Below are positions 9,901-18,089 of a stretch of DNA of 64,000 bases, piece after piece (within the stretch, counting starts at the first letter, position 1; the number at the start of each line of letters is the position of its first letter). Position numbers and translations under genes: made by a program. The notes beneath the pieces are model-generated. The model saw nothing but the letters and a program-made list of their open reading frames with translations, made no database searches and was not told the origin of the DNA. This DNA is from Sphingobacterium thalpophilum (GTDB lineage: Bacteria > Bacteroidota > Bacteroidia > Sphingobacteriales > Sphingobacteriaceae). The stretch lies in assembly GCF_038396785.1 (NCBI RefSeq), contig NZ_CP151087.1, positions 5,394,001-5,458,000 on the forward strand. The letters run 5' to 3'.

Positions 9901-10162
9901 TACAGAGTCTGAAAGTAAACTGTTTGCCAATGTATTTGATCGATCATTTGTAAAACTACGTAGACTGTCGGTAGGTTATGATGTCAATAAGGTGTTTAAA
10001 TTAAAACAGCTTACGGCCTTAAATGCATCACTATTTGGCTATAATTTGGCTATGTGGAAGAAAGTACCTTATATCGATCCTGATTTTGGTGTTGGAAACG
10101 ATGGAAACTTACAAGATCCTTCCACACGATATATCGGTTTTTCTCTAGATTTTAAGTTTTAA
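6941..10162 (+). CDS. SusC/RagA-family TonB-dependent outer-membrane receptor
   Basis: A 1073-residue outer-membrane transporter. After the signal peptide comes a carboxypeptidase-regulatory-like domain (about residues 47-115, GIVKDQDGKPIDGGTI), a TonB-box-like DEVVVTA (about 125), the plug (GQVSGLIVNNPTGIF to YGSRGKNGAILITTK) and the beta-barrel ending in the C-terminal aromatic signature SLDFKF. The SusD partner starts 12 bp later and a phospholipase C overlaps that gene. This suggests import of lipid head groups, phosphate esters or another product of phospholipid cleavage rather than a polysaccharide. A 17-bp palindrome lies upstream. Receptor family firm; substrate inferred from the neighbour. 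Confidence 0.93.
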   Translation: MKPIKLPQFRKTAQVTLAIALLNAAHVDSVWANFANETTKLEIADQAIIKGIVKDQDGKPIDGGTIINETSKQSTRTEFNGKFNLKGQVGDQIRVSSLGYKTATITATDGDLVVVLEKDDSKLDEVVVTAIGIKQQKKQIGYATQEVKLDVLKESKTMNIGTALTGQVSGLIVNNPTGIFQAPSFQLRGKSPLIVVDGIPVESDFYDMSSQNIENINVLKGTAASSLYGSRGKNGAILITTKSAKSDRLEFSVGTSNMFSAGFTVFPESQKEFGSGSNGKYEFWDGADGGISDGDMTWGPKLNSGIKVAQWNSPIRDKQTGEVIPWWGDVSGTKYNDKSRYERVPIDWVAHNNLEDFLGTGLITENNATLSYRSEKVSIFGTGKYAYQKGQVPNTKLSTGGLNLNTSYRFTPEVQLDLNLSYNKVKSPNYPRYGYGPKNHMYTILLWMGNDVNGQELKDHLYIPGQEGYRQANYNYAWYNNPYFAANELNQVYDQDILAGQTALTWRISPEFTIKGRAAARQKNLFQDMQSPKSYMNYGDSRNGDYKNWDSKQLNFDADVLATYIKQLSDNFGVTVNAGSSTFKRDYRELYQTTDGLVVPFVYNLGNTQGPVKATNTTTEKIIRSAYASVNLNVFKSTYLNFSGRNDWSSTLSKANQSFFYPSVSLSSVISDYFKLPAQIDFVKLYSSWASVSSDLDPYSIAATYKKDVTYGSTPSVTYPAGIINPDILPQQSISLEIGASMAFFKNRLSADVTYYNVVDKNQIIDLSISQASAFTSRKINGNKYRTKGLEISLTGNIIKNEQFSWTSTVNWSRAIQRLEEIYNNQAKYGNLKKGDRADSYYGTVWEKSADGKVILNPNTGMPTNNPFPQYLGYFQPDWQFGFANQFKFKGFQVNLDFDGSIGGVMNSTTIEKMWWGGKHPSSVLYRQEQYDAGKPVFVPDGVIVTGGELTRDVNGNITSDTRTYTSNTKAVDWQAWSQNYPYQARVTESESKLFANVFDRSFVKLRRLSVGYDVNKVFKLKQLTALNASLFGYNLAMWKKVPYIDPDFGVGNDGNLQDPSTRYIGFSLDFKF

Positions 10163-10174
10163 TAAAGTAGTACG

Positions 10175-11668
10175 ATGAAGTTATTTAATAAACATATATT
10201 TCTTGGATTATTTTCTCTTTCAATCATGACTTCTTGTCAGAAATTGACTGAAGTAAATGTTAATCCAAATGAAGCGACAACAACCCACCCGCAAGCTTTA
10301 TTGACGAAGGTAGAATGGGATGCTTTTCGGACCTGGCACGGTACCTCACCACTATATGCCTTGAAAATGATTGTGCAAACGGATGGTGAAAATGCGAATC
10401 AAATTTATAATTGGCAACGAGGAAGCTTTGAGCAATATGGTAATCTTCGCAATATTACCAAGATGACCGAAGAAGCTGAACGTATTGGCGCTGAAAGTTA
10501 TTTGGCATTAGCAAAATTTTTCCGTGCGTATTATTTTTATAATCTTACCTTAACGTTTGGTGATGTCCCTTATTCAGAAGCAGCAAAGGGTGAAAATTCG
10601 GCAATTTTTGCGCCGAAATACGATACACAGAAAGACGTTTTGGTGGGTGTATTGAAGGAGCTCGAGGAAGCAAGTATTATTCTGAAGAAGAACAATAACA
10701 CCATAAATGGGGATATTATTTATGGTGGAAATAGTAGCAATTGGAACAAGTTAGTCAATTCATTTCGCCTAAAAGTGCTATTGACACTCTCGAAGAAAAC
10801 GACTGATCTTCCATTTAGTGCAGCAACAGAATTTTCAAAAATATTTACCAATGAGTCCAGAATCACTGATGTTAGTGGTGCTGAAGATGGGCAACTCATC
10901 TTTTTGAATCAAGAGGGTAATCGCTATCCTGAATTTAACTCAAGTGGTTATGGATCGGGAATGTATATGGATTCCACTTTTATCCAACGATTGCAGGACC
11001 TGAAAGATCCGCGGTTATTTGCCGTCGCTACACAAACAAGACTGGGTAAAGAAGCGGGTAAAGCGATTAATGACTTTACGGCTTATGAAGGCGGTGATCC
11101 GATTGTTCCTTATGCACAGGTGAATGCAAAAGCTGTATTAGGTAAATTATCGAAAGTCCACGAACGATTTTATCAAGATCCCACAGCTGAGCCATTGGTC
11201 TTATTGGGCTGTTCGGAGATGCAGTTTATTTTGGCTGAAGCCATTTTGAAAGGTTGGATAACGGGCGATCTCAATGCAACGTATACCAAAGGGGTACAGG
11301 CATCGTTCAAATTTTATGAAAAGTATGCGAAAAATTTAGGAATTTATACAAATGAAGCACAAGCGGCCAAATATCTTGAACAAAATTCGGTAAGTCTTGA
11401 CGGAGCTAGTTCCAATGAGCAAAAGCTCGAACGTATCTTGATGCAGAAATACCTGCGCTCATTTCATCAGGGGGGATACTCGGCTTATTTTGATCATTTG
11501 CGCACGGGATATCCGAGTTTCCGTAAATCGGCGAATGTGAAAACAGCCTATCGCTGGATGTATCCTCAAGATGAGTACAATAATAATACGGCGAATGTAT
11601 CTGATGCGATCAAATTACAATTTGGCGGAAATGACAATATTAATTTACAGACTTGGTGGTTAAAATAA
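10175..11668 (+). CDS. SusD/RagB-like surface lipoprotein
   Basis: A 497-residue SusD-like protein that forms the lid of the preceding SusC channel. It has a lipoprotein signal ending IMTSC near residue 20, an early KLTEVNVNPNEAT segment common in SusD-like_2 proteins, and a helical TPR-like body (SYLALAKFFRAYYFYNLTLTFGD). The C-terminal region GGNDNINLQTWWLK is typical of the family. Its stop overlaps the phospholipase C start (TAATG at 11666-11670), so the two are translationally coupled. Confidence 0.92.
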   Translation: MKLFNKHIFLGLFSLSIMTSCQKLTEVNVNPNEATTTHPQALLTKVEWDAFRTWHGTSPLYALKMIVQTDGENANQIYNWQRGSFEQYGNLRNITKMTEEAERIGAESYLALAKFFRAYYFYNLTLTFGDVPYSEAAKGENSAIFAPKYDTQKDVLVGVLKELEEASIILKKNNNTINGDIIYGGNSSNWNKLVNSFRLKVLLTLSKKTTDLPFSAATEFSKIFTNESRITDVSGAEDGQLIFLNQEGNRYPEFNSSGYGSGMYMDSTFIQRLQDLKDPRLFAVATQTRLGKEAGKAINDFTAYEGGDPIVPYAQVNAKAVLGKLSKVHERFYQDPTAEPLVLLGCSEMQFILAEAILKGWITGDLNATYTKGVQASFKFYEKYAKNLGIYTNEAQAAKYLEQNSVSLDGASSNEQKLERILMQKYLRSFHQGGYSAYFDHLRTGYPSFRKSANVKTAYRWMYPQDEYNNNTANVSDAIKLQFGGNDNINLQTWWLK

Positions 11669-14130
11669 TGGATTCAAGGAGGGTATTTTTAAAAAAAGCA
11701 GCCATGCTGGCAGGGAGTACAGTCGCCATAAACTGGCTGCCTGAATCAATACAAAAAGCCTTGGCGATTGAAGCTCCAAAAGGATCAACTTTTTTGGATG
11801 CCGAACATGTTGTCTTTTTGATGCAGGAAAACAGATCGTTTGACCACTGTTTTGGAACTTTGAAGGGTGTACGTGGCTTTAACGATTCCCGCGCGATGAA
11901 ATTGCCGAATGGCCTACCTGTATGGATACAAGGAAATAAGGAAGGTGCATATTTTGCACCTTTCCATTTAGATATCGTCAATAGTAAATCGACTTGGATG
12001 GGGTCGCTTCCGCATGGTTGGCGTGATATGGTTGCTGCTCGTCATGACGGGAAAATGGATAATTGGTTGGAAGCAAAGAGCTCTGGCAATTCAGAATATA
12101 AGGCTATGCCTTTAACAATGGGTTATTATAACCGTGCGGATATTCCTTTTTATTATGCTTTTGCAGATGCATTTACAATTTGTGACCAGCATTTTTGTTC
12201 TTCACTGACGGGAACGAGCGCTAATCGATCGTATTTTTGGACTGGTACAGTGCGCGAAGAACCCCGTAATCCCGAATCTGTTGCGCATGTAGACAATGGT
12301 CAGATCAACTACAAGGATGTCAAATGGAAAACCTATCCTGAACGACTGCAAAAAGCAGGGGTCTCGTGGAAAGTTTATCAAAATGAACTAAGTTTACCAG
12401 TAGGCTTTAAAGGAGAAGAGGAAGATTGGTTGGCCAATTTTACAGATAACAACCTGGAGTTTCACCAACAATATGGTGTAAGATATCATTTGGCACATTA
12501 TCAGTGGATGAAAGAACGGGTAAAAGAGCTGCATAAATTTTTGGAAACAAATCCAAAAGAAGAATTGCTGCACAAAGCCAAAGCGGAATTGGAGGATTTG
12601 AAAAGGGATGTCATTCATTATACGCCCGAGAATTTTGAAAAGCTATCCCAGTTCGAAAAAGATATCCATCACAATGCATTTGTGACTAATCTAGCTGATC
12701 CCAACTTTCACAAACTTGATAAATTAAGTTATAAAGAAGGTGGAAAGCGGCAGGAAGTTGAGGTGCCAGCCGGAGATGTTTTTTATCAGTTTAGAAAAGA
12801 TGTTGAAGATCGCCAATTACCTACAGTGTCGTGGTTAGTGGCACCTTGTCGTTTTTCGGATCATCCGGGCTCACCTTGGTATGGGGCATGGTACGTATCC
12901 GAAGTCCTCGATATATTGACCAAAGACCCTGAGGTTTGGAAAAAGACAATTTTCATCTTAACTTATGACGAAAATGATGGATATTTTGACCATATCGCTC
13001 CTTTTGTTCCGCCATTGAGCACGAACAAAGATCAGGGTGCCGTGTCAGAAATCGACACTTCGGATGAATATGTTACGCTAGAACAGGAGCGAAAAAGGAA
13101 AAATAGTAATAATGTAAGTTTTGAAAGTCCTATTGGTTTGGGCTATCGCGTACCAATGGTGATAGCTTCACCCTGGTCTAAGGGTGGTTGGGTCAATTCC
13201 GAAGTTTTTGACCACACCTCCTGTCTTCAATTTTTAGAACATTTTTTGGAGAAGAAAACGGGTAAGGTGATACGGGAAGAAAACATCAGTCAATGGCGAA
13301 GAATGGTCTGTGGCGACTTAACAACGTCTTTTCGTCCTGTAGATAACATTTCCAAAACAAGGCTTAATCCGGTAGACAGAGACGGGTATGTTGAACGTAT
13401 ATTCTCCGCCAGGAATAAAAAGCTCCCAACAGATTTTGTGAAAATCGACAGCCAAAAACTGGAGGAAATCAAATCGACAGGTCAGTATCATGCAGCTATG
13501 CAGATGCAAGAGCAGGGATGGAAGGATGCTTGTGCTTTACCTTATGAATTGCAGCTAAAAGTACAGCATACACCAACGATGCTTTCCATCAGCTCAACCT
13601 TGGAAAGAAGGCTCAATACAGCTAAAGCGGGAGCGGGTCTGCCTTATCATGTTATTTCCTATGTGGCGTATGATGGCCGTGCGGCGGGTAAAGTTTGGAA
13701 TTTTACGGTACGGGAAGGGGATCAATTAGCGTATGAATGGGAACTCGATAAAATTGTAGGAGAGTACATATCATTTGCATTGCATGGCCCTAATGGTTTC
13801 TATCGTGCGATTGAAGGCGCAAAGTCGCATATTCCAGCTATTGATGTGTATACGAAAGTAGTTGCTGGAAAGCCTATTCTTTGTGTACAATCAGAGTCGC
13901 TAAATTGGGATTTATTTCTTAAAGACTGTTCCTATGATCTTTTCCATGCGAAAGCAATGCGCAAGGATGATCCTGCTTTGGTTGAAATCGATTGCAGCAA
14001 GAGTGAAGGTTGGTATGATATCGAAATAACGTGTTCAGAAGATCATGCGGTCAAATTCCGCTATGCTGGACATATAGAGACTGGTAAATCAAGTAAGACA
14101 GACCCGTTAATGGGTAAAGTAGAATTATAG
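11668..14130 (+). CDS. plcN: Tat-exported phosphocholine-type phospholipase C
   Basis: An 820-residue enzyme of the non-haemolytic bacterial phospholipase C / acid phosphatase superfamily, which cleaves phospholipids to diacylglycerol and a phosphorylated head group. A twin-arginine signal is at the very start (DSRRVFLKKAA, Arg4-Arg5). The catalytic region opens with HVVFLMQENRSFDHCFGTLK and later has DENDGYFDHIAP. Two C-terminal DUF756-type beta domains lie at about residues 625-715 and 725-815. I chose ATG 11668 rather than the in-frame TTG at 11653 because the Tat motif follows directly. Coupling to a SusC/SusD pair is unusual and implies uptake of the released product. Head-group specificity is not proven; the gene symbol is by family. 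Confidence 0.9.
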   Translation: MDSRRVFLKKAAMLAGSTVAINWLPESIQKALAIEAPKGSTFLDAEHVVFLMQENRSFDHCFGTLKGVRGFNDSRAMKLPNGLPVWIQGNKEGAYFAPFHLDIVNSKSTWMGSLPHGWRDMVAARHDGKMDNWLEAKSSGNSEYKAMPLTMGYYNRADIPFYYAFADAFTICDQHFCSSLTGTSANRSYFWTGTVREEPRNPESVAHVDNGQINYKDVKWKTYPERLQKAGVSWKVYQNELSLPVGFKGEEEDWLANFTDNNLEFHQQYGVRYHLAHYQWMKERVKELHKFLETNPKEELLHKAKAELEDLKRDVIHYTPENFEKLSQFEKDIHHNAFVTNLADPNFHKLDKLSYKEGGKRQEVEVPAGDVFYQFRKDVEDRQLPTVSWLVAPCRFSDHPGSPWYGAWYVSEVLDILTKDPEVWKKTIFILTYDENDGYFDHIAPFVPPLSTNKDQGAVSEIDTSDEYVTLEQERKRKNSNNVSFESPIGLGYRVPMVIASPWSKGGWVNSEVFDHTSCLQFLEHFLEKKTGKVIREENISQWRRMVCGDLTTSFRPVDNISKTRLNPVDRDGYVERIFSARNKKLPTDFVKIDSQKLEEIKSTGQYHAAMQMQEQGWKDACALPYELQLKVQHTPTMLSISSTLERRLNTAKAGAGLPYHVISYVAYDGRAAGKVWNFTVREGDQLAYEWELDKIVGEYISFALHGPNGFYRAIEGAKSHIPAIDVYTKVVAGKPILCVQSESLNWDLFLKDCSYDLFHAKAMRKDDPALVEIDCSKSEGWYDIEITCSEDHAVKFRYAGHIETGKSSKTDPLMGKVEL

Positions 14131-14154
14131 CGGAACCAATTAAATACTAGGACG

Positions 14155-14197
14155 AAAGCGCTGTTTCACGATCGATGAACACAGCGCTTTCTCTTTT
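14155..14197 (+). terminator. Rho-independent terminator after phospholipase C
   Basis: A perfect 10-bp stem, AAAGCGCTGT with ACAGCGCTTT, is followed by CTCTTTT. It closes the SusC-SusD-PLC operon and shows that the long upstream extension of the following response-regulator frame (ATG at 14175) is not its true start. Confidence 0.8.
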
Positions 14198-14315
14198 GCA
14201 AAATAGAGCAAGATTCTTTTTGTGTGGATTCGGGCAAAAATGGGATTTGTGTCTCTTGTGTCAAAACGTTATTTTTATGGTTTGGATCGTAGTTCATTAC
14301 AGAGAGCTACACATC

Positions 14316-15041
14316 ATGACGAATATGGAGGAGCAAAAAATTATTTTGGTTGAAGATGAACAGGATGTTGCTGATTTGATCGTACAAGGCTTAGGCGAGG
14401 ATGGCTATAGGGTCATTCATCTGGGGCGTTCGGAAGGTCTGGAACAGCTTTTGGCGAAGCAAGATGTCTCTCTTGTGCTATTGGACATTCTTTTGCCGGG
14501 AACCAATGGCCTGGATATTTGTAAGCAGATCAGACAGTGGGGGTATACCGATTTACCTGTTATGATGCTGACTGCACTTGGTACTCCAGAAAATGTGGTG
14601 CTCGGACTCGATAATGGTGCCGATGACTATCTTTCCAAGCCCTTTAAGCTCATTGAATTGAAGGCTCGGATACGTTCATTGATCCGCAGGCAACAGTCTA
14701 TCGTACAGGCAACACAACGTGAGTTACAGCCCTCGAAAGACACATTTAGTTATGGTTTTCTGAGTATCGATGATTATAAAAAAATAGCCTACTGTGAGGG
14801 GCAGGAACTCAATCTGACAAGTACAGAGTATCGTTTACTCTTGTTGTTTATTCAGAGCCCTAAAAAGGTATTTGAGAGAACGGAGCTTTTGGACAAAATA
14901 TGGGGGATAAATTTCGATATTGGATCAAATGTCGTCGATGTTTATGTGAATTATTTGAGAAAAAAGATTGAAAAAATAACGAGCAAAAAAGCGATCCATA
15001 CGGTTATTGGTATGGGATATGTTCTAAAAATAGAAGACTGA
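14316..15041 (+). CDS. OmpR-family response regulator
   Basis: A 241-residue regulator with an N-terminal receiver domain, phosphoacceptor Asp57 in LVLLDILLPGTNG, conserved Lys in DYLSKPFK, and a C-terminal winged-helix DNA-binding domain (NLTSTEYRLLLLFIQSPKKV to VVDVYVNYLRKKIEK). I chose ATG 14316; 14325 is also possible, while 14175 lies inside a terminator. The kinase gene follows after 10 bp. Its probable targets are the 11-bp-period TTTTAAT direct repeats at 16405, 20873 and 58932, which resemble the boxes bound by PmrA/QseB-type members of this family. That link is inferred. Confidence 0.92.
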   Translation: MTNMEEQKIILVEDEQDVADLIVQGLGEDGYRVIHLGRSEGLEQLLAKQDVSLVLLDILLPGTNGLDICKQIRQWGYTDLPVMMLTALGTPENVVLGLDNGADDYLSKPFKLIELKARIRSLIRRQQSIVQATQRELQPSKDTFSYGFLSIDDYKKIAYCEGQELNLTSTEYRLLLLFIQSPKKVFERTELLDKIWGINFDIGSNVVDVYVNYLRKKIEKITSKKAIHTVIGMGYVLKIED

Positions 15042-15051
15042 ATATTTAAAA

Positions 15052-16410
15052 ATGCACAATTATAATCGAAAGCTTATTTATCTCATTGCAATTCTGGTCA
15101 TTTATGTGAGTTGTTTTGTTGGCTTTATTTTTTATTCCGTTACGAATTTTGCTTTTACAGATTTTTATAAACGGCTGGATCTGCGGCGAAATATTGCTGC
15201 GGAAAAATTTCTGAATAGTAAATCCGCCTCCCAGGCCGATCAGTGGAGCCTTGATTTTATAGAAAATCTCAATAATCAGCATGAATTTTTAGTTGAATTT
15301 GATAGCAATGGTACTATTTTAAGAAGCCAGGGATTTCATCAAGAACTATGGGATAAAATCAATAAAAAGGGAAGCTCAAATTTCAAGTCGGGTAATCAAT
15401 TCTATTCAACGAAATATTTTTCGCAAAATGGTCGAAAGTATATTGTAGGCGCTTCCGCTGAAAATTACTTTTATACACACCATTTGGCCTACCTTCGTAA
15501 TCTGCTTATTATAAGTCTGATTTTGGGGATTCTCTTTATATTCGTTGTTTCGGTTTTTATGAAACGTTCGTTCTTAAAGCCAATATTAACCATGATGAAA
15601 GAGGTGCAAGAGATTGGTTCGGAAAATCTCTATAAGCGATTGGATGAGGATAAATATAAAGGTGAGCTTCATGGTCTGTCACTCACATTTAATCGGATGT
15701 TGACGCGCTTAGAAACTTCTTTCGAAACACAAAAGAACTTTATCAGCAATGCATCACATGAGTTAAATACGCCATTGACATCCATCATAGGACAGGCCGA
15801 TCTTGCTTTATCCAAAGAACGAACAACAGCGGAGTACCAACGAACATTATTTAAGATCATTGAGTCGGCAGAGCATTTGGAAAAGAAAACAAAAGCACTT
15901 TTACTGTTGGCGCGTACAGGTTTTGTGAATAATGCGACCGCATTTAGCCCCGTTCGTATTGATCAGATCGTGATGGACGCCGAGTTGACTGTAAAGGCCA
16001 TCAATGATAAATTTAAGATTATCACAGATTTCAGCCTTTTACCAGATGATAGTATGCGACTTAAGGTGAATGGAAATGCAATTTTGTTACAGCTTGCGCT
16101 ATCTAATATTATCAGTAATGCCTGTAAGTATTCATCCGATAGAACCGCTTATATTGCTTTAGGAGCATTGGACAATAAAGTGTTTATTTTAATAAAAGAC
16201 AAAGGTATAGGAATACCCTCCCGCGAATTGGATCATATCTACGATCCTTATTTTAGAGCGTCCAACACGAGCGGCATTGATGGTTATGGTATTGGACTTC
16301 CTTTGGCCAGAAATATTATTAAGTTGCATGGTGGCACATTGAAGGTCAATTCTGTTGTGAGTGAAGGCACTACGGTAGAAATTGAACTACCCACTTACCT
16401 TCGGTTTTAA
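15052..16410 (+). CDS. Membrane sensor histidine kinase, CusS/QseC-like
   Basis: A 452-residue kinase with two transmembrane helices (about residues 8-30 and 148-168) flanking a ~115-residue periplasmic sensor region. A HAMP segment, a HisKA domain with His236 in NASHELNTPLTSI, and an HATPase domain (ISNACKYS, DKGIGI, GYGIGLPLARNI) follow. It pairs with the response regulator 10 bp upstream. The periplasmic signal is unknown; two neighbouring histidines at the end of the sensor region (YFYTHHLAY) could bind metal, but this is speculation. Its stop codon overlaps the first half-site of the control region at 16405. Confidence 0.92.
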   Translation: MHNYNRKLIYLIAILVIYVSCFVGFIFYSVTNFAFTDFYKRLDLRRNIAAEKFLNSKSASQADQWSLDFIENLNNQHEFLVEFDSNGTILRSQGFHQELWDKINKKGSSNFKSGNQFYSTKYFSQNGRKYIVGASAENYFYTHHLAYLRNLLIISLILGILFIFVVSVFMKRSFLKPILTMMKEVQEIGSENLYKRLDEDKYKGELHGLSLTFNRMLTRLETSFETQKNFISNASHELNTPLTSIIGQADLALSKERTTAEYQRTLFKIIESAEHLEKKTKALLLLARTGFVNNATAFSPVRIDQIVMDAELTVKAINDKFKIITDFSLLPDDSMRLKVNGNAILLQLALSNIISNACKYSSDRTAYIALGALDNKVFILIKDKGIGIPSRELDHIYDPYFRASNTSGIDGYGIGLPLARNIIKLHGGTLKVNSVVSEGTTVEIELPTYLRF

Positions 16411-16504
16411 TGTGGTTTTAATTTCAACTACATTTCTAATCTCATTTTAATCCTGTTGCTCGCTTTCTAATGGAAAGCTAATTTTAGATTCATTCCGTTG
16501 CCAT
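16405..16504 (+). promoter_or_regulatory. Six-half-site response-regulator control region, copy 1
   Basis: Half-sites of the form TTTTAAT or TTCTAAT end at 16411, 16422, 16440, 16451, 16471 and 16482, so they form three pairs. Spacing within each pair is 11 bp and between pairs 18 and 20 bp. Four bases after the last half-site comes AGATTCATTCCGTTGCCAT (16486-16504). The whole block aligns without gaps to 20873-20972. Pairs of TTAAT at 11-bp period are the pattern bound by PmrA/QseB-like regulators. Confidence 0.8.
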
Positions 16505-16514
16505 ATGTGCGTTT

Positions 16515-16522
16515 TAACTTTG
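16515..16522 (+). promoter_or_regulatory. Bacteroidota -7 element
   Basis: TAACTTTG matches the TAnnTTTG consensus and lies 13 bp before the UspA-like gene start. A GTTG sits 14 bp upstream, at the same distance as in copy 2. Confidence 0.6.
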
Positions 16523-16535
16523 CTAAAAAAAAAGC

Positions 16536-17018
16536 ATGGCTAAAACAACGCGTATATTAATACCTAGTGATTTTACAGTTGACTCACTCCGTTTTGTGCG
16601 TCAAAGTATTGAAGAGTCAGTGGCTGATTCTATCGATATTATCCTTGTGTATGGCAATAAAAGCAGCACTTCTGCGAGTGAATTACTCGGAATTGGATTG
16701 GAAGATCAATTGGAAACACTTCAATCTGAATCTTTTTTAAAAGCCTGTAGCGGAATCTATCAGCGCTATAAAAACCGTAAGCTCAGTATTTTTGCAGATA
16801 TTTTGGGTACCGATAACAGTCATTATTTGCAGCATTACCTCAAAGGACAGTCTGTAAATGAGGTCATCATACCACGTGATTATACCTATAAAAAGAAAAC
16901 ACGCAATTTTTTTAATGTCGCTAGTGCACTCCGTAAAGTCGAGAGTCAAATTCCTTCTACAATTTCATTTAAGGAACAACCAGGTATCAGAAACAGAGAA
17001 ATCGGACTAATTGAATGA
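16536..17018 (+). CDS. UspA-like small cytoplasmic protein, paralogue 1
   Basis: A 160-residue protein whose start, TTRILIPSDFTVDSLRFVRQ, followed by IDIILVYG, resembles the first strand, helix and second strand of universal stress proteins. I do not see the glycine-rich C-terminal ATP-binding motif, so nucleotide binding is doubtful. It is clearly paralogous to the gene at 21008-21526 along its whole length, and both carry the same upstream control region. It is the first gene after the two-component system and likely its direct target. Function is unknown. Confidence 0.75.
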   Translation: MAKTTRILIPSDFTVDSLRFVRQSIEESVADSIDIILVYGNKSSTSASELLGIGLEDQLETLQSESFLKACSGIYQRYKNRKLSIFADILGTDNSHYLQHYLKGQSVNEVIIPRDYTYKKKTRNFFNVASALRKVESQIPSTISFKEQPGIRNREIGLIE

Positions 17019-17087
17019 TCGATCGGAGTTTTTACTTTTGTTTTTAGCTGAAATTCATCATTTATAACTTATCTTCTATCTATTTTT

Positions 17088-18089
17088 ATGGGGCATATAC
17101 AAGGCGGACCATCACCTTTACAACGGTTGGCCAGCTTATTACATACTGAACGAAAAACGATCAATTTTATATTTATTTATGCTATTGTCATCGGTATCTT
17201 TAGTCTGACGATTCCAATTGGAATCACGGCGATTTTCAATTTTTTAAGTAATGGAGCGATGTATAGCTCTACCTATATCTTAATTGCCTTTGTCCTGTTT
17301 GGTGTAATCGTAGCGGGTACGTTATTGATCGGTCAACTGACCTTAGTCGAGTATTTAGAGCAAAAAATCTTCTTAAAATCGGCACTTGAATTTTCTTATC
17401 GCCTCCCAAGAATAAAACCTAAAGAGTTACTTGGAAAAAATCTTGTGGAGTTGGTTAACCGTTTTTTTGATGTTATCATTATTCAAAAGGGAATTATCAA
17501 ACTTTTGATCGATATCATCGCCGCATTGGTGACAATTTTCTTTAGCGTGGTCTTATTGTCATTTTATCATCCTGTATTTCTGGCCTTTGGCATTATTGTC
17601 ATTTTTTCTGTTATTACGATACTTATTTTATACTATAAAAGAGGGTTGAAAACAAGTATTGAAGAGTCTGAATACAAATATGAGACGGTAGCCTATTTGG
17701 AAGCTGTTGCCGGACAAATTGACCATTATCGTGCTGATGAGATGAAAATGAACGAAGTGACAAAAACAACAGATTATATTGTCAGTAAGTATTTAGGGGC
17801 GAGAAACGATCATTTTAAGGTTTTAAAGCGCTTTTTTATTGGTTCTGTCCTACTTCGCACCCTGTTGTTTGGAGCGATGCTCTTGCTTGGATCTTATTTT
17901 GTTGTGGAGCGGCAAATGACTTTTGGTCAATTTGTTGCGGCTGAAGTTGTCATCGTTCAAATTGGTTATGCCATTGAAAAACTGATGACAAATTTGAATA
18001 CGATTTTTGATATGCTTACTGGAGTTGTCAAATTGGCGGCTGTAACGGATCTTGCGTTGGAGGAGGACGCTGCGGTTTATGTTGATTAA
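17088..18089 (+). CDS. ABC exporter membrane domain lacking an ATPase domain
   Basis: A 333-residue inner-membrane protein resembling the transmembrane half of type I secretion ABC exporters (FLSNGAMYSSTYILIAFVLF, EYLEQKIFLKSALEFSYRLP, FVVERQMTFGQFVAAEVVIV). A full-length exporter would continue with a ~230-residue ATPase domain. Here the protein ends right after the membrane domain, with no Walker or signature motif. No ATPase gene occurs nearby, and the downstream HlyD adaptor overlaps its last 11 bp, so a simple frameshift is unlikely. With HlyD and TolC partners it would form a tripartite envelope complex energised by an unknown means or a distant ATPase. Confidence 0.8.
   Translation: MGHIQGGPSPLQRLASLLHTERKTINFIFIYAIVIGIFSLTIPIGITAIFNFLSNGAMYSSTYILIAFVLFGVIVAGTLLIGQLTLVEYLEQKIFLKSALEFSYRLPRIKPKELLGKNLVELVNRFFDVIIIQKGIIKLLIDIIAALVTIFFSVVLLSFYHPVFLAFGIIVIFSVITILILYYKRGLKTSIEESEYKYETVAYLEAVAGQIDHYRADEMKMNEVTKTTDYIVSKYLGARNDHFKVLKRFFIGSVLLRTLLFGAMLLLGSYFVVERQMTFGQFVAAEVVIVQIGYAIEKLMTNLNTIFDMLTGVVKLAAVTDLALEEDAAVYVD

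Noticed and set aside
11653..11667. TTG start for the phospholipase C
   Set aside because: The Tat motif begins directly after ATG 11668, which overlaps the SusD stop as TAATG.
14175..14315. N-terminal extension of the response regulator from ATG 14175
   Set aside because: The ATG lies inside the terminator hairpin of the preceding operon, and the extra residues do not resemble a receiver domain.
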